The notes: generated by a model not told the origin, from the letters alone. A stretch of DNA of 64,000 nt from Desulfovirgula sp. (GCA_020725585.1 DYES01000065.1:1-64000); one strand, 5' to 3'. Positions 48,248-57,478 are shown, counted from the stretch's first letter. Program-made: numbers and translations.

Positions 48248-49627
48248 ATGGAACAATTCATCACCGTGGACATCGGTCATTTATTAGGCAAAGATCGCGA
48301 TCTGAACACTTTCGTCAAAAAATACGGCGCCGCTTTTCAAGAATTTCAATCCTTGCTAAAAGAAAACCGCTCTACCGTCACCCTTTCCTTCCTGGAAGAG
48401 GAATCGATCCCGGAAATAAAGCGGATCGCCCTTGACTTAAAGACAAGATACGAAAACGTACTGGTCCTGGGGATCGGCGGATCTGCTCTGGGTTTTCGCG
48501 CCGTCCTGCAATTTTTAAAAGGGCCTTTCTATAACTTAGAAAAACACAACCGGCCCCGGATTTTCGTCCTGGACAACGTGGATCCGGCAGTGGTCAAAAA
48601 GCTGGACGAGCTTCTCGACTTTCAAAAAACGGCGCTCATTTACACCAGCAAATCGGGTTCCACGCCGGAAACCGCAGCAAGCTTCATCCATTTTTACAAA
48701 CTGTATCGAGAAGCCGGAGGCAGGCCGGAAGACATCGTTATTATCTGCGACCGCCGGGAGAACGGCATCAACAGGATCGCCAAAAACCTGGGGTGCCACC
48801 TGCTCCACATCCCCCGCGACCTGCCGGGCAGATATTCCGTTTTGTCTTCCGTGGGGTTCCTTCCCTCGGAAATTATCGGCATTGACAGCAAACAATTGTT
48901 AAGCGGCGCCCGGGCGGTGCACCAGGCTATCACCAGCGCGCCCCCCGAGGAAAACGCCGTTTTTGTCCTGGGTGCGTGCCTTTTTGAACACGCCCAAAAG
49001 GGCCGGACAATTCACGTCCTTTTCAACTACAGCAGTCTGCTTATCGAATTCGGCCTCTGGTTTATGCAGCTATGGGCAGAAAGCCTGGGCAAAAGGCTCT
49101 CCGTTGCCCAGGAGGTAGTCAATGCCGGCACCACCCCGCTGGCCTGCCTGGGGGCTACAGACCAACATTCACTCCTCCAGCTTTTCAAAGAAGGGCCTGA
49201 CGATAAGGTTTTCGGCTTTATTAAAATCGATCATTTCCCCGCCGACGTAGAGCTCACCGCCGAATTTCCCGCTGAGGTGGAATACGCCTACTTCGCCGGG
49301 CATACCCTGGGAGAGCAGCTGAGCATCGAGCAGCTGGCCACAGAAATGAGCCTAGCCAGGGCGGGGCGTCCCTGCTACCGGGTCTCCCTCCCGGACATCT
49401 CCGCCCCGACGCTGGGGGCCCTGTTTTACTTTTACGAAGCTCTGGTCGTGTATACCGCTCGGCTGTGGGGGGTCAATCCTTTCGATCAGCCCGGCGTGGA
49501 GGAGGGGAAAAATATCACGTACTCTCTTTTGGGAAGGCAGGACTACACCGGGCGGCGGCAAGAATACGAAAAAGATATTGAACAATACAGCAAAGAGCAG
49601 AAAATTTATAAATTGTATCTTAAGTAG
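48248..49627 (+). CDS. pgi: Glucose-6-phosphate isomerase
   Basis: Interconverts glucose 6-phosphate and fructose 6-phosphate. The 459-residue protein shows VLGIGGSALGFRAVLQFL, YTSKSGSTPETAASF (phosphate loop), GRYSVLSSVGFLP and the catalytic QHSLLQLFKEGPDDK region, in the length range of Firmicutes enzymes. ATG 48248 with AAGGATG upstream is preferred; the frame is open for another 54 codons upstream, but these overlap the promoter and look non-coding. It is one of few plus-strand genes in the right half and stands alone. Confidence 0.96.
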   Translation: MEQFITVDIGHLLGKDRDLNTFVKKYGAAFQEFQSLLKENRSTVTLSFLEEESIPEIKRIALDLKTRYENVLVLGIGGSALGFRAVLQFLKGPFYNLEKHNRPRIFVLDNVDPAVVKKLDELLDFQKTALIYTSKSGSTPETAASFIHFYKLYREAGGRPEDIVIICDRRENGINRIAKNLGCHLLHIPRDLPGRYSVLSSVGFLPSEIIGIDSKQLLSGARAVHQAITSAPPEENAVFVLGACLFEHAQKGRTIHVLFNYSSLLIEFGLWFMQLWAESLGKRLSVAQEVVNAGTTPLACLGATDQHSLLQLFKEGPDDKVFGFIKIDHFPADVELTAEFPAEVEYAYFAGHTLGEQLSIEQLATEMSLARAGRPCYRVSLPDISAPTLGALFYFYEALVVYTARLWGVNPFDQPGVEEGKNITYSLLGRQDYTGRRQEYEKDIEQYSKEQKIYKLYLK

Positions 49628-49785
49628 GTCTTCGATCAGTTCAGCCCTTTTTCCACAAAAGTTTTGGACACTTTTAAGAAGGCCAGCAAGGCACTTTCCA
49701 GCTTCTCGACGTTTTGTTCGCTGGCCTTCTCTGCCAGTTCCCTGGCCGCGGCGTGGATTACGCCAAATTTTTATTTTCAGTGCGG

Positions 49786-50667
49786 TTATAATGGCTTTAA
49801 GGGGAGTTTGCCGACCGGGAGATCGAAGCCGTGTTCTAACAATCCGTCGATAATTTGCACCTCCGTAAGCGTTCCCTTATAATGCCACTGGTTGTCCAGC
49901 ACCAGCACCAGGTGAAACTTTTGGGGCAAAAAAGGGCGGAGCACTTCGCCTAGAGTTGCATTTTCCAGAACCACCAGCGGCTCGGCAGGCAGAATGCGGG
50001 CCCTGACCAGCTCTTCCTTCTTTTGCATCAGGTGGCGTACAAAAAGGTAAGGAGCCGCGCTTTTTTCGCGCGTGGCCGCGTAGAAAAGAAACAAACCAGT
50101 AAACAATATATCCAGGCCGGTAAATCGGGAAAGCAAGCCAAAAACCCCAAACAGAACGATGATCACCCCCCATACCTGACCGAGGCCTGCAGCCCGGTAG
50201 GTGGCCTCGCGAATCCCGATTTTGGCCGCCAGATAAGCCCGGTAAACCCGCCCGCCATCCAGCGGCAAGGCCGGAAGCAAATTAAAAGCGGCGATCAACA
50301 GATTGCACTGCAGAAAAAAAGGACCCAGCTCTTCATGCCAGAGGCCGTGATTTTTCAAAGCCAGGCCGCAGGCGGCCATCACCAGGTTGCTGGCCGGCCC
50401 GGCCACGGCGATCCAGCTCTCTTTCAGCGGATCCAGAATCATCTCCCCGCCCATCCGGGTCACCCCACCAAAAGGGAGCAACTCCACTTCCGTAACCGGC
50501 ACCGCTAGGCGCCTGGCCACGGCGGCGTGCGCCAGCTCATGGAAAAACACCACGGCAAAAGCAATCAGCCCCTTGCCGATGACGCCCGCAACAAAGAAAA
50601 GGCCCAACAGGCCCAGAAAAAAAACGTTCAGGTAGATGTTGATCCCCATGATTTGTACGATCCGCAT
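49786..50667 (-). CDS. spoIVFB: Membrane metalloprotease M50, SpoIVFB-like
   Basis: A 293-residue polytopic protease that cuts within the membrane. The zinc site is FFHELAHAAVARRL (HExxH) and the third ligand lies in LLPALPLDGGRVYR. After about residue 210 comes a CBS-like C-terminal domain (ILPAEPLVVLENATLGEVL), as in SpoIVFB, which processes pro-sigma K in the mother cell. The adjacent SpoIVFA-like gene supports the assignment. ATG 50667 follows GGGGGAAG; TTG 50682 is an alternative. Confidence 0.88.
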   Translation of the reverse strand: MRIVQIMGINIYLNVFFLGLLGLFFVAGVIGKGLIAFAVVFFHELAHAAVARRLAVPVTEVELLPFGGVTRMGGEMILDPLKESWIAVAGPASNLVMAACGLALKNHGLWHEELGPFFLQCNLLIAAFNLLPALPLDGGRVYRAYLAAKIGIREATYRAAGLGQVWGVIIVLFGVFGLLSRFTGLDILFTGLFLFYAATREKSAAPYLFVRHLMQKKEELVRARILPAEPLVVLENATLGEVLRPFLPQKFHLVLVLDNQWHYKGTLTEVQIIDGLLEHGFDLPVGKLPLKPL

Positions 50668-50718
50668 TAGCTTCCCCCGCAAACAAAAGATATGACGGCG
50701 CCCCTTCTCCCGCCCGTC

Positions 50719-51492
50719 TTATTTCGGCGCCTTTAATCTGGTTAAAGGGTCGATCAGCTTGCCATTTTCCCTTAACTCAAAATGCAGGCCGCCGCCGGGT
50801 ACATCGCCACTTTCGCCCACTTCGCCGATCACCTGTCCGGCCTGTACAGTTTCGCCTTGCGCAATCTGCACGGGCGCCAGTCCGGCATACAGCGTATAAT
50901 TATTTTCGCCGTGGTCAATTAAGACGAAATAACCAAGGGAAGGATCTTTGCCGGTGCGGGCTACTTTTCCACTGCGCGCGGCCTTTACAGGAGTGCCAGG
51001 AAAAGTTTTGATATCGATGCCGGCGTGAAAACGCTCTAACCCATCTAGAGGGTCGGCAGACCAGCCAAAGCCCCTTACCACTTTGCCCGAAAGGGGGATG
51101 ACCAAATCTTCAGTCAATCCGCTTCGCCCCAGGGTTTCCCGGGATTCCTGAATCATGTCGCCATAAAAGGGATAATTTTCATTAACCATTTGCAGGCCTA
51201 TTTGCACCGCTCTTTGCACAGCCGGCTGGATATTCCATTCCGTAGTGAGAATGTAGCGGAGATTCTCCCGTACCTGCGCACCCAGCGGGTCGGGAATTTC
51301 CTTCAAAGCAAGGAAAACAGCCAGCAAAACCAGGGCTATAGTCACCCGCAAAAATGTCTTGCGGTAACCGTGGCGGGGTTTTTCCTCCGGCCAGCCGCGA
51401 TAACTTGCCGAACCGGAAGATGGCCAATCCACGATTTGATACTTCTTGGAGCCAAAAGACCGGCTATCCTTCCTGAAAACCCTCCAGATCAA
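50719..51492 (-). CDS. spoIVFA: SpoIVFA-like protein with degenerate M23 domain
   Basis: A 257-residue membrane-anchored protein: cytoplasmic basic N-terminus, one span (RVTIALVLLAVFLALKEI), a linker, and a C-terminal LytM/M23 domain (HAGIDIKTFPGTPVKAARSGKV). The usual HxH ligand pair is GLHFEL, so one zinc-binding histidine is replaced by glycine and the domain is probably not a peptidase. This matches SpoIVFA, which holds SpoIVFB inactive until cut by SpoIVB/CtpB. TTG 51492 with GGAGGGG upstream is chosen. It lies 51 bases upstream of spoIVFB. Confidence 0.82.
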   Translation of the reverse strand: MIWRVFRKDSRSFGSKKYQIVDWPSSGSASYRGWPEEKPRHGYRKTFLRVTIALVLLAVFLALKEIPDPLGAQVRENLRYILTTEWNIQPAVQRAVQIGLQMVNENYPFYGDMIQESRETLGRSGLTEDLVIPLSGKVVRGFGWSADPLDGLERFHAGIDIKTFPGTPVKAARSGKVARTGKDPSLGYFVLIDHGENNYTLYAGLAPVQIAQGETVQAGQVIGEVGESGDVPGGGLHFELRENGKLIDPLTRLKAPK

Positions 51493-51562
51493 AGCAATCC
51501 CCTCCGTTACAAATATATTTTTCGGAGGGGACAAATATGACAAGCCTGCCGCCTGGCGAAGC

Positions 51563-52903
51563 TTAAAACAAAATTTTTCTCCGGCGCACGTGAACGCTCT
51601 GCAAAAGCCCCAGCGCCATCATGTTCATGATCATACTGGAACCGCCGTAGCTAAAGAGAGGCAAAGGAATGCCCGTCACGGGCATGATGCCGCAGGTCAT
51701 TCCGATGTTTACAAAAACGTGAAAGGAAAACATGGCAACAACCCCAAAAGCTAAAAGAGAGCCCACAAAATCCCTCGCTTCCAGGGCAATCCTGATCCCG
51801 CGGAGGATCAGGAGAAAAAACAACCCCAGGAGAACCAGCGCGCCTGCAAAACCGAATTCCTCGCCGACCACCGAAAAGATAAAATCCGTATGGCGGACCG
51901 GCAAAAAAGTAAAGTGGGTTTGCGTGCCCCCAAGTAAGCCCTTGCCGGTCAGCCCTCCGGAGCCAATGGAGATGAGCGACTGCCAGATATGGTAGCCATC
52001 CCCCAGCAGGTCCTTTTCGGGGTTTAAAAAGATAAACAAGCGGGTCATCTGGTACTCTTTTAACGTGTATTTATGAAACTTCTCGTGCCGCGCGCGCGCC
52101 GTCTGATATTTTTTTAATAAATGGGAATACTTTCTTTCCAGCTCCGGATCGGCCGGTGTTGCCGCGCTGCCGGCCGCGGCGAGCTTTTTTTCTTGTTCCA
52201 GAACAGATAACTGCTTTTCCAACTGTCGCTCTGTATCGTGCAAATATGCGTGACTAAAAATAAGCACAGCGGCCAGGACCAGTCCCGCCGCAATTATTTC
52301 CAGGAGCAAAAGGGGCCTGGCGTCCGCCAGGAACAGCATCGCCAGCATAATTGCCACAAATACCATGGACGTACCTAAATCAGGCTGGGCAAGGATCAAC
52401 AGCATAGGCGTTCCCACGAAAACGAAGCAGGGAATTAAGTCCTTTAACTTATTTAAATTCCCCTTTCTTTTCACCAGAAAGCCGGTGAAAGTTATGATCA
52501 TCAATATTTTGGAAAATTCGGAAGGCTGAAAAGCAAAGGGGCCCACCTGAATCCACCGCTGGGCGCCAAAAGCAACGTGACCCTTGACGAGCACCGCCGC
52601 CAGAAGAAGCAGGTTCAAAACATAGAGGAGGCGAGTGTGTTTCACCATGTCCTCATAAGGGATATAAATCATCACGAACATAAAAAAAAGACCAGCAACT
52701 ACCCAAAGAAATTGTTTCGCCACATAAGTAAAATCAAGGTGCAAAAGTCTTAAGAGAAAATTTAAATTTTTTAACTCCGTAAAAGAATCATCGGTAAATT
52801 CCAAAGAAGCGCTGCCGATGATTACCAGGCCGAACAAAATAATGGCCACTGCCGTGAAGAGGAGGGTATAATCAAGATTTTTTACTATTCTAGCAATCGA
52901 CAT
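51563..52903 (-). CDS. rodA: SEDS peptidoglycan polymerase RodA (with insertion)
   Basis: A 446-residue SEDS membrane glycosyltransferase that polymerises lipid II during elongation, paired with PBP2. Signature stretches are KGHVAFGAQRWIQVGPFAFQPSEF, ILAQPDLGTSMVF, LTGKGLLGGTQTHFTFLPVRHTDFIFSVV-type and GIPLPLFSYGGSSM. Between spans, residues about 222-281, there is a charged, coiled-coil-like insertion of about 60 residues (from HDTERQLEKQLSVLEQE to KYTLKEYQ) where RodA normally has a short loop. ATG 52903 has AAGG seven bases upstream. It is downstream of minE, separated by a terminator. Confidence 0.92.
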   Translation of the reverse strand: MSIARIVKNLDYTLLFTAVAIILFGLVIIGSASLEFTDDSFTELKNLNFLLRLLHLDFTYVAKQFLWVVAGLFFMFVMIYIPYEDMVKHTRLLYVLNLLLLAAVLVKGHVAFGAQRWIQVGPFAFQPSEFSKILMIITFTGFLVKRKGNLNKLKDLIPCFVFVGTPMLLILAQPDLGTSMVFVAIMLAMLFLADARPLLLLEIIAAGLVLAAVLIFSHAYLHDTERQLEKQLSVLEQEKKLAAAGSAATPADPELERKYSHLLKKYQTARARHEKFHKYTLKEYQMTRLFIFLNPEKDLLGDGYHIWQSLISIGSGGLTGKGLLGGTQTHFTFLPVRHTDFIFSVVGEEFGFAGALVLLGLFFLLILRGIRIALEARDFVGSLLAFGVVAMFSFHVFVNIGMTCGIMPVTGIPLPLFSYGGSSMIMNMMALGLLQSVHVRRRKILF

Positions 52904-52953
52904 GTTTAGCCTTCGCCCCCCTTCGAGATCAATTATAGTACGAAAGAGGACAC

Positions 52954-52994
52954 AAAAAAAGCCCCGTAACAATTACCAGCAAAAAACGGGGGCT
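52954..52994 (-). terminator. Terminator after minE
   Basis: Minus strand AGCCCCCGT pairs with ACGGGGCT (one bulge) across a loop of about 20 bases, followed by TTTTTTT. Confidence 0.75.
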
Positions 52995-53017
52995 CTCTTC
53001 ACCAGGGCGTTTTTTGG

Positions 53018-53305
53018 TTAAATACTGGAAGCAAGTTCCTTGGGAATCCGTTTCATGCCCCGCACCGGAATGCTGGCCACCAGAGCAACCTGATCTTCGC
53101 TGGTTTCCAAACTAACTTCCAGCGCTTTCTCGTCAATATCCATATAATTGGAAATGACTTTAATCAGCTCGTTTTTTAGAGTTTCTAAGAGTTGCGGGGA
53201 CACTCCGGCCCGGTCATGCACCAACACCAGCCGCAATCTTTCCTTGGCCACATTTTTGCTGGCGGTCGTTTCGCGCCCAAATACGCGAGCTAAAAATTCA
53301 AACAT
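53018..53305 (-). CDS. minE: Cell division topological specificity factor MinE
   Basis: A 95-residue MinE: N-terminal MinD-binding and membrane segment (MFEFLARVFGRETTASKNVAKERL, then LVLVHDRAGVSPQLLETLKNELIKVISNYM) and a C-terminal dimerisation domain. MinE drives MinD off the membrane and creates pole-to-pole oscillation, placing division at midcell. It follows minD by 28 bases. MinE together with a MinJ-like protein in one window is uncommon, since Bacillus has only the MinJ/DivIVA system. Confidence 0.96.
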   Translation of the reverse strand: MFEFLARVFGRETTASKNVAKERLRLVLVHDRAGVSPQLLETLKNELIKVISNYMDIDEKALEVSLETSEDQVALVASIPVRGMKRIPKELASSI

Positions 53306-53333
53306 CGTTCTTCCCCCCTTGTCCGTGATAGTC

Positions 53334-54125
53334 TTACTTTAGACCGATAATCCGCCGTAACCTGCCTAAAAAGCCGCTGTCATCCAGGTTCATCATGGGC
53401 ACCGCCTCACCCTTAATTCTGCGGACAATATTGCGGTACGCCTGACCGGAACGAGAACGCTCGTCGGAAACAACCGTCTCGCCGCGGTTTGTGCTGATCA
53501 CGACCAATTCGTCCTCCGGCACCACGCCTAAAAGGTCCACCGCCAGAATATCGATGATGTCTTCAATTCCCATCATGTCTCCATGACGGACCATTTTTGG
53601 CCGGATGCGGTTAATAATCAAGGCAGGGTTGCGCAATTCCGCCGCTTCAAGAAGACCGATTACCCGGTCGGCATCTCTTACGGCGGCCACCTCGGGGGTG
53701 GTCACCACGATTGCCTTTTGGGCGCCCGCAATGGCATTCCGAAACCCTTGTTCAATTCCTGCCGGGCAATCAATGATCACGTACTCAAACTCTGCCGCCA
53801 GCTCACCGCATAACTTTTTCATCTGTTCGGGGTTGACCGCCGTTTTATCTTTAGTCTGGGCGGCAGGCAAAAGAAAAAGCCCCTCGTAACGCTTGTCTTT
53901 AATCAACGCCTGCCTTAACCGGCAGTGCCCTTCCGTGACGTCGGTTATATCATAAACAATCCGGTTCTCCAAACCCAGCACCACGTCAAGGTTACGCAAG
54001 CCAATGTCGGCATCGACCAATACTACTTTATGGCCCAAAGCGGCCAGCCCGGCCCCAATATTGGCTGTAGTAGTGGTTTTACCGACCCCCCCTTTCCCGG
54101 AAGTCACGACAATTATTTCGCTCAT
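53334..54125 (-). CDS. minD: Septum site-determining ATPase MinD
   Basis: A 263-residue deviant Walker A ATPase (SGKGGVGKTTTTANIGAGLA) that binds the membrane in its ATP form through a C-terminal amphipathic helix (FLGRLRRIIGLK) and recruits MinC. DADIGLRNLDVVLGLENR and DCPAGIEQGFRNAIAGA are typical. It lies between minC (59 bases) and minE. Confidence 0.97.
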   Translation of the reverse strand: MSEIIVVTSGKGGVGKTTTTANIGAGLAALGHKVVLVDADIGLRNLDVVLGLENRIVYDITDVTEGHCRLRQALIKDKRYEGLFLLPAAQTKDKTAVNPEQMKKLCGELAAEFEYVIIDCPAGIEQGFRNAIAGAQKAIVVTTPEVAAVRDADRVIGLLEAAELRNPALIINRIRPKMVRHGDMMGIEDIIDILAVDLLGVVPEDELVVISTNRGETVVSDERSRSGQAYRNIVRRIKGEAVPMMNLDDSGFLGRLRRIIGLK

Positions 54126-54184
54126 ACACGTACCTCCCTAAGTCAGTCGTCTGTCATCGGACGCCATGATCGCAGGAAGAAAAA

Positions 54185-54622
54185 CTAAATCAGGTTGCCG
54201 TACCGATCGCTGCTTTGAAATACCTCAATCGTTACCATGTTATCTTTAATGCGGGCAATTTCGGGCTGTTCAGGACCGGTAATTTCATCATCAGGAGGGC
54301 GCGTGATATGATTGGCGATCCGGAGCTGCGTAGGCTGCAGCCGAAAGGCCAGCACCGCCGCCTGCTCGTCTCCAGAGGCGCCGGCATGAACCACCCCGCG
54401 TAAAGCGCCCAGCACAATAATATGGCCGGAGGCTACAATCTCGGCGCCAGGGTTTACATCCCCGACCACCACCACATTACCGTCGAAATGTATCTTCTGC
54501 CCCGAGCGAAGCGTTCGCCGCACCAGGATGGTGTTTTCATCAATCATTTCATCGATTTCTTTGGGCCTGCGCGCCTTTTTAAACCATGGCTCGGGGGGGC
54601 TATTTTTGATTTCCGTGGCCAA
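54185..54622 (-). CDS. minC: MinC, C-terminal domain only
   Basis: A 145-residue protein matching only the right-handed beta-helix C-terminal domain of MinC (RSGQKIHFDGNVVVVGDVNPG, GHIIVLGALRGVVHAGASGD), which dimerises and binds MinD. The usual N-terminal domain of about 100 residues, which blocks FtsZ assembly, is missing; only about 30 linker-like residues precede. Only about 97 bases separate the chosen TTG 54622 (GAGGAGAGG upstream) from the end of the PBP2 gene, so the missing part is not in the next frame. GTG 54646 is an alternative start. Confidence 0.85.
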   Translation of the reverse strand: MATEIKNSPPEPWFKKARRPKEIDEMIDENTILVRRTLRSGQKIHFDGNVVVVGDVNPGAEIVASGHIIVLGALRGVVHAGASGDEQAAVLAFRLQPTQLRIANHITRPPDDEITGPEQPEIARIKDNMVTIEVFQSSDRYGNLI

Positions 54623-54719
54623 GGCTAACCTCTCCTCGCAATACACTTATGATAAGTTCTACAAAAAAAAACCAAATCCTGCTAACAATAAATAAAAATA
54701 AAGGGTTTTTAACTAGATT

Positions 54720-56966
54720 TTACTCGTTTTGTTGCGTAGGCAGGGGCGGGATCAGGGGAAAGCGCTCCCCAGGCGGCGGCAGTTGTGCCGGCGGCTTCCT
54801 CTGGCCGTCTTGTTCCGGCGGCCTTTGTTGCGGTTGCCGCGGTTGTCCCTGGTCCGGCTGCTCAGGCGGTTTTTCCGGCGGCTGAGAGCCGGAAAGCCCT
54901 TGTTCCGGCAAAGATTGCGGCTGCCGCCCTTCGCCGGACTCAGAACCTCCCAACCGTTCAACGTTCGGCCGGGTTTCTCTTGGCCCCCCAGACCGGAGGG
55001 GCTCTGTCGTCCGCTGCTCGTGAACCTGCTGCCGCTCCGTTTCCGGTCCCGGAAAAGGCTGCGGTTCCTCTTCTCTGGCGATCCGGCCCTTTGCTTCCTC
55101 CAGGCTTTTCGCCTCCGGGCATTTTTGCAAGATAAAGTAGGCGTCTAAAATTTCCCTGGCCACCGGACCGGCAACGCCGCTGCCCATTCCGCCGTACTCA
55201 ATAATTACCGACACAGCGACTTCGGGATGCTCATAGGGCGCGTAGGCAAGGAAAAGAGCGTGCTTGTTGCCGGCCGCATCCCCTACCTCGGCAGTGCCCG
55301 TTTTCGCCGCCGCCCGGTAAGGAGCCCCGGCAAAAACGGCGGCGGCGGTCCCGTCAGGAGGTAAAGTCACCATGTGGATGCCTTCCTGGATAATTTTCAA
55401 AGTCTGGGCCGACACACTTATCTTCCGGGCTAACTGCGGAGCAAAACTGGCCATCGTCTTGCCGTCGGGAGAAATAATCTTTTTGACAATGTACGGTTTA
55501 TACAAACTTCCCCCGTTGGCAATCGCCGCCATATAGTTAGCCAGCTGAATGGCCGTGTATTTATTCTCCCCCTGCCCAATGGCCATATTCGTGCTGTCGT
55601 ACTCGTGCCACCTGGATTCCCATGGATCATTGGGATGGAGTTCTTTCTTTAATTCCCGCGTCGGCACCCGCCCCTGTTCTTCACCGGGGAGGTCAATGCC
55701 GGTTTTTTCGCCCAGGCCGTATTCCCGGGCGTACTTGCCCATCAGCTCCGGCCCGGCCTGTGCGCCAAACATATAAAAAAAGGTGTCGCAGGAAACTTTC
55801 AGCGCCCTTCGTATATCCACCCGACCGTGCCCGCCGGGCTTCCAGTCCTTCTGGGTCTTGTAATAGCCGGGATCGAAAATCGTCGTCTCCGGCCTGACGA
55901 TGCCTCCCTCCAAGAGGGCCGTAGCAGTGACCATTTTAAAGGTGGAACCGGGAATATAGGTTGTTTCGATGGCGTGATTTCTAAGGGCGCCGGTTTTAAT
56001 GAGCTCCTGGTATTCCTTGCTGGAAACCCCGCGGGCAAATACGGCGGGGTCGTAAGAAGGGAGACTGGCCATGGTGAGAACCTCGCCGGTGCGCACATCC
56101 AGAACTACCGCCGCCGCTGACAAGGTTTTTCCTTTCGGCACCTTTGCCCTCCCAACGGTCACGGCGTTGGCGATGCCCCTGGCAAGAGCATCCTGGGCCG
56201 CCCGCTGCAGACGGTGGTCAACAGTCAGGACGAGGTTGTTTCCAGGCGTCGGAGCCTCCACCCCCAGGTCCCGCACCGGGCGGCCCAGGGCATCCACCTC
56301 CACTAATCTGGCCCCCCTCTTCCCCCTTAAGAACTCCTCGTATTGTCTTTCCAGTCCCGTCTTGCCAAAATTATCCCCCATTTGATAACCTTTATCCTTA
56401 TGCTTTTCCAGTTGTTCCTTCTCGATTTCTCCTACGTAGCCGAGCACAGGGGCCAGCAAGTCTCCGTAAGGGTAGTCACGTACGGGCTGCACGTCAATGA
56501 CCACGCCGGGCAAATCCAGCCGGTGCTCCTCAATTCTGGCCACCGCCTCCAGACTCACCCCTACGGCCACGTGGACGGGTTCATATAACCTCAGCTTTTT
56601 GGCCTGCATCTTTTCCTGGATGCGGGCTTTAATTTGCCCGACATCCATTCCTTCGTAGGCTTTTTCTCCCACCAGCAAATTGGCCAGCGTATTCACGATG
56701 CGGTCCGTATTTTTCAAGCCCAGGTAAGTCACAGAAACCGTGTACACAGGCCTGTTGCCCACGATCCGCTCGCCGTTGCGGTCCAGGATATCCCCCCGGG
56801 GCGCGGTGATAGGAATTAAGCGCTGGTGGTTCTGGCGGGCCTGGGTTTGGTATTTGTCCGCCTCCACCAGCTGTAAAAAGCCGAGGCGAACAACAAGCAC
56901 CAAAAAAGCCCCAGCGACCAGGGCTAAAAAAAAGCGCATTTTCCTTTCCAGCTTTTTGTGTTCCAT
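54720..56966 (-). CDS. mrdA: Penicillin-binding protein 2 with Pro/Gln-rich tail
   Basis: A 748-residue class B transpeptidase for the rod elongation machine. One N-terminal span (about 11-33), pedestal domain (ITAPRGDILDRNGERIVGNR), and transpeptidase domain with catalytic Ser341 in PGSTFKM, SxD at SCD (392-394) and KTGTAE (555-560). After about residue 618 comes a disordered tail of about 130 residues rich in Pro, Gln, Glu and Gly. PBP2 is normally 600-650 residues. It follows mreD and partners RodA and MreBCD. Confidence 0.95.
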   Translation of the reverse strand: MEHKKLERKMRFFLALVAGAFLVLVVRLGFLQLVEADKYQTQARQNHQRLIPITAPRGDILDRNGERIVGNRPVYTVSVTYLGLKNTDRIVNTLANLLVGEKAYEGMDVGQIKARIQEKMQAKKLRLYEPVHVAVGVSLEAVARIEEHRLDLPGVVIDVQPVRDYPYGDLLAPVLGYVGEIEKEQLEKHKDKGYQMGDNFGKTGLERQYEEFLRGKRGARLVEVDALGRPVRDLGVEAPTPGNNLVLTVDHRLQRAAQDALARGIANAVTVGRAKVPKGKTLSAAAVVLDVRTGEVLTMASLPSYDPAVFARGVSSKEYQELIKTGALRNHAIETTYIPGSTFKMVTATALLEGGIVRPETTIFDPGYYKTQKDWKPGGHGRVDIRRALKVSCDTFFYMFGAQAGPELMGKYAREYGLGEKTGIDLPGEEQGRVPTRELKKELHPNDPWESRWHEYDSTNMAIGQGENKYTAIQLANYMAAIANGGSLYKPYIVKKIISPDGKTMASFAPQLARKISVSAQTLKIIQEGIHMVTLPPDGTAAAVFAGAPYRAAAKTGTAEVGDAAGNKHALFLAYAPYEHPEVAVSVIIEYGGMGSGVAGPVAREILDAYFILQKCPEAKSLEEAKGRIAREEEPQPFPGPETERQQVHEQRTTEPLRSGGPRETRPNVERLGGSESGEGRQPQSLPEQGLSGSQPPEKPPEQPDQGQPRQPQQRPPEQDGQRKPPAQLPPPGERFPLIPPLPTQQNE

Positions 56967-56982
56967 CGCTTTTCCCCCAAGG

Positions 56983-57465
56983 TTACGGGTAAACCCTCGT
57001 GTACGTCCGGAAAAACCACCTGTACAGAAGTAAAGCGACTGCGCCGTTATAAACAGAACCGCAAAAAATAATTTTCCCTAGCCCCACCCCCGGAGAAATA
57101 AAAATACCCAGGTAAAAAAGGAGCAGGTAATGAATTAAACCCTGAAAAAGACAGATCAACAGCGTGATAGTCGCCACCACAAAGGGATTATCTTTATACA
57201 AAACCGTTTGCATCAACCCCGCCAGGTAGCCGGCGGCCAGGTGATCCAGCGCGTTTAAGCCAAAGTAACCCCCTGTGGCCACATCTTTGAGGAATCCGGC
57301 TACAAAGCCCCAGAAGGAGCCCTCCCGAGTACCCCGAAGAAAAGCATAAAAAATTAATAAAATTAAAACAAGGTCGGGCTTTACCCCGAACAGCCGCACA
57401 GACTCCAGCGCGGTAACCTGGATAAACGTAGCCAGGACGAGTATGCCGAAAACAGTTATCCGCAT
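56983..57465 (-). CDS. mreD: Rod shape-determining protein MreD
   Basis: A 160-residue membrane protein with about five spans (ITVFGILVLATFIQVTALESV, LVLILLIFYAFLRGTREGSFWGF-type, SPGVGLGKIIFCGSVYNGAV). Part of the elongasome with MreC. ATG 57465 follows AAGGCGG; longer in-frame readings run through mreC in another frame and are not real. 13 bases after mreC and 16 before mrdA. Confidence 0.93.
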   Translation of the reverse strand: MRITVFGILVLATFIQVTALESVRLFGVKPDLVLILLIFYAFLRGTREGSFWGFVAGFLKDVATGGYFGLNALDHLAAGYLAGLMQTVLYKDNPFVVATITLLICLFQGLIHYLLLFYLGIFISPGVGLGKIIFCGSVYNGAVALLLYRWFFRTYTRVYP

Positions 57466-57478
57466 CGCCAACCGCCTT

